A program made the position numbers and the translations under genes. Under the pieces are notes generated by a model. The model made no database searches. It was not told where the DNA came from and saw only the letters and a program-made list of their open reading frames with translations. From the NCBI GenBank assembly GCA_904066235.2, contig CAJFCV020000002.1:1302001-1366000 (forward strand): a stretch of 64,000 nucleotides of DNA. The letters run 5' to 3'. Origin of the DNA: Bursaphelenchus xylophilus (Eukaryota > Nematoda > Chromadorea > Rhabditida > Aphelenchoididae). This document shows, one piece after another, positions 32,606 to 44,600 of this stretch (positions are counted from its first letter, which is position 1; each line of letters opens with the position of its first letter).

Positions 32606-35600
32606 TCATTCGATATAAATGTCTTCGGTGGGATGGGCGAACGCCATGTATTCGTCGTAGGAGCGCTTGAAGGCGCGGCTGAAAGTAGAGAGTTTGATTA
32701 ACTATTTTTTCTATTTTTTGAGTTGAAAAACTCTTCATATGAAGCTAAGGACTGTAGTATCCAATGGGAATTAAGATGAGGTACTTCTAAAATACCAATT
32801 CCATATTTTAAAAAAAACTTTGTTTTCAATTGAATAAAAGTCCTTACCCGATTGACTCAACGATGGGTTGCGTTGACGACTGACTCAAGAAGACATGGCA
32901 TGCAAAGCGTGGCAAGAGGGGATGTTTGGTTAGGAAGCCAAAGTACCGTAATTGGGTGGGATGAGCGCCACAAAACGAAATATTTTGCAGCGAATAAAAG
33001 TAGTCGAATGTTGGGCAACGGAAAATCTGAAATCAAATTTTTAATGCAATGAACTCATGGCAATTTTTTGAAGGCCAAAAAATCCCAAAACTCACATCTT
33101 TTTTCCGTTTGTCGATAATGTGAATTCCGCGGAAGGAAACCTCCATTAGGACTGTTTGAGGAACCAAGATTTCCTCTTTCCGTTGGTACATCTCGCAGAC
33201 CTTGTTGATCGCCTGCACCAGGACATCATTTCCTTTGTGATGCGCCACTTCAATCGACGCCAACATTGTCAAATAGAAAGTGTCGCGTTCCGCGGATGAG
33301 ACTGGAGATTTACCTGGAAATAAGAGGGTAAGAATAGCTGTGAAACAATGGGAGTGATTAAATTCTAATATTTGGAAAATGAATTTAGTGAGCACAAGAA
33401 TATGATGAAAATTTTGCTCTAAAGTGACGGACCTGATCCAGTGGCAAAAACGTATCATTTTGCATCCGAGAACTACCAAAAAATGTAGCAAAATGCCTCC
33501 CTCTCCAACTAAAAGAGCTCCGTTTTGAAGGGCTTCTCACAAAAAGAGCGGGCACGCTTCCCAAATTGTAGTTCTTTCGCTTGGAGAGGGAGATCAAAAC
33601 ATTGCCTACAGTGGCGAAAAACGTACTATTTTGCATCCGGGAAGTGTCAAAAAATGTGCCAAAATGCTTCCTTCACAGACTAAAAAAAAACTCCGTTTTG
33701 AAGGGCGCGCTTTTCAAACTCTAGTTTTTTTCACCTGGAGAGGAAGGTATTCTGCTACATTTTTGATACTTCCTGGATAAAAAATGGTACGTTTTCTGCC
33801 ACTGGATCAGGTCCGCCACTGTACGTTCGCCCCAAGATAAAGATTAAGTCAAAACTGGAAGATTCCTTGGCGAATCGTATATTTAAAAATCATGATTCAA
33901 CGATTTGGTATAACACAAATTAAAAAATAATTGCGGAAAAGTCCATATCAACTCACCTTGTCCCGGATTCAGCACACTATTGCTGATCTCCTCGATCAAA
34001 TCGATCTCACACACATGCGCCGCCGGAAACAGTCCCGTTTGGCCGGTCCGCAAATTTATCCCATAACACCAATGATCTTCATACTCCCTCTCGACCCTCA
34101 ACGCATCTCCCACTTCCATCAAAACCTCATCATCATGCCTCGGAACAAACGTAAATTGGGCGCGATGAGTGGGGCCGCCGGTGGGATTTGGGTCCGACGT
34201 AAACGACGAGATTCCCGACGAATCCTCGGCCGCATAGACCGGTCGTTTGTGGTCGAAGATGGCGGTGTTGCCGTTCAGTCCGTCCTCGTAGTAGCTGTCC
34301 TCTAACCCGTAATTTGTGGAGGAGCGGACCAAGGATTGCTCGATTCCGTACGACAACTGATATTCGTGACGATGCCCGGCTTGAGAGGCCATAGTGCCTC
34401 GGGGGATTATTTGATTCGACGGCGGGGCGTGACGTGGAATGTATTTGGGAACTGGAAACAAATTTTTCGTATGAATTTTAAGGATACTAAAATCGAAACT
34501 TCTTAACACAAAAAATTGGAAAAAAATCTTAAAATTGAAAATGCCTGAAGCGCTATGATTATATCTTCTTCAAAGTTGGCAAAAATGCTTGACAGATATC
34601 AGAGCTTTGCTATAGAAAAGTTCACCTGCCAAACCATATAGATACCGCAAAGATATCACACGATCTTTTCAGATTAACGAGAATGTAACCACTCGAAAAA
34701 AATTTGCAATATCTCAGCTGCTCTGCTAGGTCCATAGACAAAATTTGCTATGATTCATTTATAGCCAATTTAAAGTATGTATACAAAATTTGGTTCAAAA
34801 TGACTCCATGAAACATTCTGATTGCGATGTAGTTTTAAAAAAGACATCAAATGTCTCCGCCGAAAAATAGTCTCTCCGCCGACGCGAGCAAAATTCTTTT
34901 TCATTTTTTTTTTCTTATACTCTAAAATCGCCCAACCTGAAATTTCAAAATCTATTTCAACTTCTCGAATAGCTGTAAAGAGCACAAAGATATTCGCAAA
35001 AACTTTCTGCTATATTTTGTATTAGGTCTAGAAGTATGACTCCGCCGTTTTTTGTTTTGCATTTTTTACAGGTTACAGTAAGATTTTAAAATTTCTGTTG
35101 AGAGCTTCTGAAAGAACTTTGAAAACGCTATCTTTTGATATATGTTTCGTATGGTAAGCTTTGACACAGCGTCCAAGCTCGCCATCCAAAGCTCTCTCTC
35201 TCTCTTCTTACCTATAGGCACATTTGTTGCTGAACCACTTGGTCCATTGTACATGTTATATTGAGCGCTGGCACCCTCTACCGGCAACGTTGGCAGACGT
35301 CGAGGCACATGAACTTGCGGAGAGCTCTGTATTACCGTTGTCGAGTGCAATTTCTTGGCGTGTTCCAGGGAGTTCGGAGTCGCGAGGACAATATTCTCGT
35401 TGGCCGCGTCGTTTTGAATGACCTGCCGCAGCTGTTGATGTTGTTCTTGAGTGAATGCACGGACTAATGGCTGAGCAGGTGTGGGATGGACTGAAAATTT
35501 ATACTTCAAATTTGGGAAGTTTCGAAAAAATTTTGAAGTTCAAAAAGGTCGATAAAATTGAAAAATTGAAGCATGTCGGTTGAAAGTTTGATATAAAACG

Positions 35601-38600
35601 TTTGTTTGAAAAACTGCGGAAAGAAGACAACATTGCTCGTTCAAGTCCCATGAAGATTCAAATGGAAGATAAAGATGTCACTCAAACAGAAATTGAGAGT
35701 TCGAAAAAACCAAAAAAAAACTCCCTTTCGGGCAGAAGAAATGAAATTTTGTAAAAAAAACAGCATTTTTTCTCTGGCCTACTTTCCTCATTTTTCATGG
35801 CTTCTCACAAAAAATTTTTTTATCAAGAATTGACTATTATCACAGTGTAGAACTATCAGTCTGCCGTGGCAAAAAACGTACCATTTTGCATCCAGGAAGT
35901 ATCAAAAAATGCAGCAAAATGCCTCCTTCCCCAACTAAAAAAACTCCGTTTTAAAAGGCTTATTGCAAAAAGAGCGAACGCGCGCGTAAAATCCAAGTTT
36001 TTTCACTTGGAGAAGGAGGTATTTTCCTACAATTTTTGATACTTCCCGGATGCAAAATGAGACGCTTTTTTGCAGCTGGATGAGGTCCGCCGTTGTAGCG
36101 ACAAAGCCTTCGCCAATATCTTTAATTTCGAGTTTTGCTGCGACAGAATGCTCATTATTTTCCAGACAGACAGATAAATATCCGAAATGCACCTACAAGA
36201 GGATTCATATATGAAATACAATACATATGAGGTATCCATGTATCCAACGAACCCCCTTCTATTCAAAGAAAAGATACCACATAACTATTTCTTTTACTAG
36301 TACTATTCTCCAAAAAGACTTGAAAAAGCTTTTTCCTCCCCCATCACATTCCCTCTAAAGCCCCCATGTTTGCCTCAGGCTATTTGAGTTTTTGGGAGAA
36401 GATTAAAATTGCCGGAAGGAATGAAAAACGACTCTCAACGACGCCTCAAAAATAAACAGAAGACATCCTTCAATTTTGCTTAACAATTTCTCAGAATAGC
36501 CAGTTATTTGAGCAAAAAATTCGCATGTTTTTGAAGGCATGGCAAATTTCATAAACCTGCCAAAATTGACACGAAAAATAAAGTAAATGTATCTAATTTT
36601 TAAGCCTACAAAATTAGGAATTTGCAAGATTTGCGCAACTTTTTTTATTCGTTGGAAGACCATGTCTTATCTTAATTTCAACGAAAATGGCGTCATTTCA
36701 AGAGCTCTTCGACAGCCTAATGTAATTTTCCCGACATGGGGGTTCCATTAAATCCATTAAAATTGGATAGAAAGAGCCTCCAGCTACATCTACCGGATAA
36801 ATTTTGGCTTGAAAAAAATCGACCAAAAAACCAATGGTATTTTCAAATCATCGCTCAGCTGACATGTTTTTTGCGCAGCAGCCCAACGATTAACCACGCG
36901 TAAAAAAGAAGGCATTTTTGGTCATCACAAGGCCTCCAAAAACAAAAAATATTATTGGCCTTGTTCTGGCCGTTCCCGTTGAGAAATGGAGGCAATTCCC
37001 CCCATTCTCTGCGAGGAAATGAGTTCGAATTCTTTTGCCGAGAACAACTATTACTTCGCCATTACTTTTTACTGCAAATTACGGATAGACGATGGAAAAG
37101 TTAGACCAGAACAATCAAATTTATATTACCCATGGCATCAGACTTTGGCAAAGAAAAAAGTTCGGCGCAAATGTAAAATTTTTCAATAAATGTGAATTAT
37201 AGCAAAGTTATGACGTGTTATATGTAACCAATCAAATTTTTGGACGTTTTGTGCAGATTTCGGCCGCTTTTGGCCGAAAAAATAAAAAAAGGATATCAGT
37301 GAAAATTGAATTTTATTTTGGCGTTTTGAAGCCATAAGAACGCTCAATAAGCTCAAAAACAGCTCATCTTATATCGGCTCTTCTAAAATTAATCGTATTT
37401 TACCTACATACAACACCCCAAAAGTCTATAATTTAGCTTACTCCTCCTCAAAACGACCTTAGAAAAGTCGGTTTCTTATGAAAAACTAAAGAATTTGCCT
37501 TCGCAATATCCTCGGGACTCCGTCTCGTCGCGGAAGGGCAAATGAAAACCCGGAAAACCGAGAGAAAAAGCCGTCGTTTCGGCCGCATTGCGCAATCGGA
37601 GAGGCGGCCGAAAAGAAAAGTCATTTAGGGAAGGGTCCCGAAAAAGGCGTCATGAGAAGATGTTTGCCAAAGGCAATTTTGGCACAAGGTCTCCAAAACC
37701 GAGACCAGGCGAATTTTATGAAGAAAGCCTGAGGCGGTTTTGGAAGTTTTTTTTTGGTATTTTTTTATTTTTTTGCTAATTTTAGACTTGAAATTGAGGA
37801 AAATTGGAATAAGATTTAAGAATGAAAAGTAAACATTAAACAGATTAAGTGATATTTAAGAGATGTTAACTCACTTTGAGCTGATGGAACATCATCCGGC
37901 CGCATGGGTAAGATCCGACGTCTTGAGCCAAAATTGGAATTTAGACCCGGCGGAGGCTGAAAAGAACGGTGATTTAGTCAACGACAAGAAGTTTATGATG
38001 TTAAAAATGATTTTAAAATCAAATTTCAGCAAAATATTTGCATTATATTATACATTAGACATCAAAGTTTGACCAAAAATATCATCGTTTTCGAAATTTT
38101 TTGTCTCTAAAGATGAGACAAAAACCCCACATCTCGTATTTTACAAATGCCTCAAATCCAAAATCAGGGAATCTCCCAGGATTTTAGGCCTTAATAATTC
38201 AGCAAAACCAATTCCATCCGCCGAAAATTAGTATTCTCCATCCCAAAACCCCTCTTGAAACGCCCGCTTTTCTCCAACTATTCAGTAATACCCGCTTTCC
38301 AAAAGGTCTTAAGGCCAGAAGCTGCAGACTTCCACTTCAATTTTCTCCTCATTTCCAAAGCAAAATCTATCATACCATTGCCCATTCTCCTTCTCCTAAA
38401 AGGAGAAAAATGGAAGAAAAGATAAATCCTGTAATTAATCTTGGGATTTGACAGAATAAAAAGATATTTTAAAGGATTTGGGCTTTAAGATACGACACAG
38501 AAAAATTTTACTGCAATATTTGAAACGAATTTGAAAGAAAAAATCATGCAAAAAGTTTTCTCCCCGGCCGGGAATCGAACCCGGGTCTCGCACGTGACAG

Positions 38601-41600
38601 GCGCGGATACTTACCACTATACTACCGAGGAACACTTTTCGAAGGCCTTGGAGAGATTGGAGAGAGAAAATAAAAGGGAAAAGGAGATAGCAAAAGTCAA
38701 AATGACAAACAAGAAGTTATTTTTAATGATTTTCAAACACACTTCAGTAAATTTGAATAATTTTCAAATTTACAAAAAAGTTGAAAAATCGGTCTGTCGG
38801 GAAAATAATGAGTAAAATGTGGATTTTCTATGCGTCAGAGCGCTCATTATTTTCCCGACAGCCTCACAATTCGTAAAAATTTTAAAAAAACAACGCTTTA
38901 AACGATATCTTCTCTAATTTCCAACCTAAAAATGAAAAAAATCTTAAAAAAACACCTACGGCGTTATTTTCAAAACATTGCGTTTTGCTCTTCCTAAGCC
39001 ACTGTGCAGTCTCCTCAAGCTGATCCCGCTGATCTTTGACCATCTCCTCGGCCAGCGTCTCATAGACATCAGCGGTGAAGGCGAACGACGGCAACGAGGA
39101 GGAGCCGGCCATGGCATACAAGTGGTGGGCGCTGAGCTCGGACTGACATGCCGCCGACGGCATGTTCTCCTCGTCCGCGCTGTCGTCTGAAATGAGGTGA
39201 GAATAGAAGTTTAGGGGTGCCTAGGTAATGATTTTCAAATTTTTCAGCAGTAGAAGCGGTAACTATCAAATTGAAAAAATTGAACATTAAATATTGAGAC
39301 TCCTTGAAATTCTTGGACTTTCTACGAAACAAAATGTGAGAGGAATGCCACGTCTCGATGAAATGAACCATAGGCCATAATCCTACGGAGCGAAAACACC
39401 AATACACCGAACCCTGAATTTTCACGGCTTTCGAAGGCCAAAGAACACTTCCTTTATGGGGATATGGCGGAAAATGTGTTTGAGATGAGAGTTGAGTTAG
39501 ATATCTCATAAAAAGTTATGGCCAACTTGGTTTTGCGACCTCTACGGTTCGAGAAGGGCTTAAGATGTTAGCCTTGTCATATTTAAAACTATAACCTGTT
39601 TAAAAAAGCTGATCAAGACTGGGTACCATTTATTGAAAAGCCGGCTTCGGGACACTTGCGGGCAACCACTTTGCGGGCAACCGAAATTGTCCTATTAGAA
39701 TTACAATTTTCCTCCCGTAATCTACGCAGTTTGATAGAAATTTTGCATTGACAACTCACGTCAAACTGAGATAAACTAAAACAGCCCGGTGAGTGGATTG
39801 GCAAAAAAAGAGGCGATGAAACTTTTTGTCGGGGAAGAAATGGGGAATCTTTGGGGGCGAGAGAGTACGTTTTTGCGCGTCTCTCTCTGTCTTCTCTACA
39901 AAATCATCACGAAGTGTAAAAAACCGATAGCGAACAGTCTATTCTGGTCACCGGACTCCTCAGTTTGACGTGGCAATTCCTTGATACATATAGGTACTAG
40001 AATCCATTAAATTCAGCCACTGCTTTCAAAGTTATGGAAGATTGTTTTCAAAAACTGGTAAAAATACCTGTTTAGCCTTATGGCAACTATTCAAGCCACT
40101 TATACACCAAAAAAACTTAATTCGTAACATCTAACCGCAAAATCAACCGTTTGAATTTCCTGTTGTAAAAAAATGGCTGATTTCCAAAATGCCCGCAGAA
40201 TCTCCGTGATTCTACTAGCTGCCCGCAAAATGGTCGCCCGCAAGACTCCGAAAACCATAATCACTGCAAAACTTTGTGAAAACCTCCACCATTCGCTACA
40301 AAACGTATTACTTTCCCATGGACAAGGAGATGATGTCTAAACAACCCCCGTTCAACCACGTCAGAAAAGTTTCCCATAACGAAGAAAGGGCGTTTTTATT
40401 GAGACAACGTTTGTACTCTTGCCTTTATTTTATAAATATAGGTACAGTAAGAGCTTCAGAAGTTTCGACTTCTTTTGGTGAAAACACCTTTTATCTAACT
40501 ATAAACTCCCAATTCTCAACCGCCCCCGTACATTTTAAAGTCATCGTTTTGGCAAAAAAAAAAGTTTTGAATTTCCATTTGTCCTTCCCATAGTAACCGT
40601 TAAAAATTCTTCACACCCCATTCGAAACAGTGATAAAATATGCAATATTTCCTTGCACAAGGGTCCCGGAAAAAACAAGAACGCCATTTTTACTTGGATT
40701 GTTATGCTCTAAAGTTCGTTGCAGTGATGTGTTTGAGCACGACACCAGCAGCTATTTTTCCCAGCGGAGAGACCAAGAAAATGATCCCGGGTAAGCAAAA
40801 AAAAGATGTTCTGTATTCGGGTTAAGAGATTCTAATGTGAAAAAAGGCCTGGGAAATTGTAAAATACAAAAAATGCTTTCCATTTTTCAATCGAGATTTT
40901 TGAAAAGACAACCCAAAATTTTCATCGGGAAATTTTTTCCTAATCTTTTCGAGATTTTTTAATTTTCTGAATGATAAAAATGCATGTAAATTAACCCAAG
41001 GTATAGCATACTTGGTGTCAGAAAAAATTCAAGTCCTGGGGATTCAGGAAAAAGAAGAATTTTAAGATTTGGCCAAAGACTAAAAAAGTTATGGCCAATT
41101 CAAATTGGGCTACAGAACCGCCGCATCCAGGACTTTTTCGCAAAAAGATCACTGAAAAAACTTGCCGAAAGGCAAGCTAAAAGTTTTTAGAAATTATTAT
41201 GTAACCTAGCTACAGTATCTAAACGAAATTTGAAGGAAATACTACACTCTAGCTTCGAGTAAATAAAACCCTAAAATATTTATACTCGATAGTTCTCCTT
41301 CAAAATCCCAAACGTAAAATAAAGAGTGCTGAAAAAACATGGTGCTCGTGGTCAACCCCCGACCACGAGCACCATGTTTTTCCCATGCTGCATAACTAAT
41401 CAGGGCTAACTTGCGTTACAGCTTAAGAACTAAAAGCGAGGCGCTCACAATTCCCTTCAACCTCTAACCCACATAAGAATGGGGAATTGGGAAAGTGTGG
41501 AAAAAGCCGGCATACAACGAAAATTCGAATAATCGGGGAGGTCTGGGGTTTAGTCGTTTGTTGGTGGATTTGACGTGCAGAAACTTAAAATTAAAAAAAA

Positions 41601-44600
41601 TGTTTAGAGAAAAGAGGAAGGAGGGGGTAAGGGATATGTCTACAAGTTTTTGTCTCTCGTTAATTGGATTTGTGCCAAATGGAGGGAGAGATAAGTTGAT
41701 GGGGTTATGGGTCGGGGAGGACGTACAGGGTCTTTCAAGAAACGCGAAGGAAAGTCGGAGGCTATAGCCTTCGGCGGAGGCGCCGCAGAGAGTTAGTTTT
41801 TGGAATATGTATTTTTAAGCGACGTTGTTTTTTGTCTACGAAATAACAAGATTTTAAAGCGCAAAATGAGGTCGCTACAACCTTTTGAAGTAGGGCCCTT
41901 TAAACCGAAAATCAGTGTTTATTGTTTGAAAATGGTTGAGAGATTTCGCATTTTCTGAGCTTGCCGCAAAAATGAAAAAGTCAGAATGATGAGCAGTCAA
42001 TTTTTTTGATTTCTGACAATTATTAAATATTCTCCACTCGACGTTACAACTAAAGATTTGAAGTAAAAAGCAAGCAAATCATCACACTTGATCTACAATT
42101 GTATGACAACTAAACTGCCCACAAAAAAATATTTGATCTCGGGCGGGCTCGAACCGCCGGCCTTCTGTGTGTTAGACAGATGTGATAACCACTACACCAC
42201 GAGATCACGTCTGAGCACGTTTGATTTTCACTCTTCCAAAAAAGGGGTTTCGATGAACATATGCTCACTACCTGTCATGAAAAACAACTTTCAAAATTTT
42301 TTAGCTCTTGTTTCTTCAAAATGTTCTTCCTTAACGGTTCATAGGAAGACCGCAAAGCTGTGAAGTCATAAACCCCCAAACGCCAAAAAATTCACCACAA
42401 AAAACGTTTGATCTCGGGCGGGCTCGAACCGCCGGCCTTCTGTGTGTTAGACAGATGTGATAACCACTACACCACGAGATCACGTTTGAACGCGTTTGAT
42501 TTTCACTATTCCAAAAAAGGCGTTGAGATGAAAATAATGAAAATGCTCACTGCCTATCATGAAAGACGTGTTCCAAATTTTTTTTGAATATCTCATTATT
42601 GCCTGCAAAGAGTTTGCTGAAGTCTTCAGATGTTGAGATGCACTCTTGTTGGAGTGAAAATGCAAGATTTAGGGGCATAAAACACACAAGTATAAGGGTA
42701 ATTCTGCAACAAAAGGTTTTCAAATGGCTATCATTGACTTTTAGAGACAATAAAAATCATTTTACATATATCACCAAACCCCTTCAACTAACATATTCCG
42801 CCTTTCAAAGATGATTCGTGCCAAAGTCCAACATTTCAGCCAAACTCCAAGACGCTAAAATGCCGAAACGCCAAAGTGCTTGCGTGCGATGACTAAAAGA
42901 ATATGCAATTCTAACCATCGGCGTATTTGTTCTCGACCCCCTTTATAAAGCTCGCCGGCGAACAAATTGGAAACCATGCCGCTCCCGTTTTCACTTAACC
43001 CCAACGTCCACTTTTCAAAATCCCTTTGGCCGTTTAAATGAGAAAAAACGGGGGGCCGAAGACTCTCGAGGAATGTTTCGAGACCAAATCTTTCGAAGAT
43101 GAACGAGTTGTAGACAACTTTGCCTTCGCATAAAAAGAGATTTTTTATGAAAAGAGTTTTTTTGTGGTGCGGCCGAAAACCATTTTTAAATATTCCAAAC
43201 ATGGGCCGCAAATTTATGCCCCACGAAGAAAAGTGTTTTCGGGATTTGACGGACTAAATTCGGGAACAATTTGATTGGAACTCTCCCAGACCTACGCGAT
43301 ATGCTCAATTTATAGACTGAAATAGTTTTAATCAAGCTGGAAAAAGGTTCAAAAATTTTACTTCTGGAATGAGCCCTCTGTAATTTCTCAAAAAGATAAA
43401 AGTTTTTTGAGAATTTCGTCACAAAATAACGTTTGATCTCGGGCGGGCTCAAACCGCCGGCCTTCTGTGTGTTAAACAGATGTGATAAGCACTACACCAC
43501 GAGATCACGTTTGAGCGCGTTCGATTTTCATTCTTTCAAACGAGACGTTTAGGTCAACATAATGCCAAAATGCTCACTATCCATCATGAAAAGCAACCTC
43601 CCAACATTTTTTAACACCTCCTTCTTCAAAATTTTCTCCCTTAACGGTTCGTAGGAAGACGGCAAAGCTCTGAAGTCATGAACCTCCCAAACGCCAAAAA
43701 ATTCACCACAAAAAAGATTTGATCTCGGGCGGGCTCGAACCGCCGGCCTTCTGTGTGTTAGACAGATGTGATAACCACTACACCACGAGATCACGTTTGA
43801 GCGCGTTTGATTTTCACTCTTCCAAACGAGACTTTCGAAAACAAAACAGTCAAAATGCTCACTCCCTATCATGAAGGACAACTTCCCAAAATTTTTTAAA
43901 TACCTCCTCCGTCAAAACTTTTCCTGTAAACGGTTTCTAAGAATGCCGCAAAGTTCAAAAGTCATAAACCCCTTAAACGTCAAAATTTTATACATCACAC
44001 TTGATCTAATTGTCTGATAACATTAATTGCACACAAAAAAAAAGTTTTGATCTCGGGCGGGCTCGAACCGCCGGCCTTCTGTGTGTTAGACAGATGTGAT
44101 AACCACTACACCACGAGATCACATTCAATCCTGTTTGATTTTTCCTTTTCAAAACGAGTCATTTCGATATAAAATAGTCAAAATACTCAGTATCTATCAT
44201 GAAAGACAACTTCCCAAAACTTTTAAATACCTCCTCCGCCAAAACCTTTTCTCTAATCGATTTCTCGGAACGCCGCCGGATTCAGAAGTCATAAAACTCC
44301 CCAAACGTCAAAAAAAACACTAATTTTAAGTCCGATTGCAGTATATATACGCAGACGGAAATAGTATTAATCGACGATAACATAGATTCAAGTAAAATTT
44401 GAATTATAATTAATAAATTGTTACCTAAAACACCCTAATACTAAAGCAATTGACGTTTTGTGCGAAACTCTATACCTGCTTATCGTTAGCATAATTTCAA
44501 TATTACTGCTTATGACAGGCAACTATGAGATATTCTGTGCTTGGCGTCGCAACAAAAAATATCATCACACTTGATCTAATCGTATGACAACACATCTTGG

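Larger units (their letters stand above)
35491..38955. other. Intron 8 of the JIP gene (3.5 kb)
   Basis: It contains a family A MITE, a tRNA-Asp gene and a TGTCGGG-type MITE, listed separately. The remaining 36.1-38.5 kb is AT-rich and shows nothing I can support. Frames at 36403-36663 and 37588-37779 lack family similarity. Confidence 0.5.
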
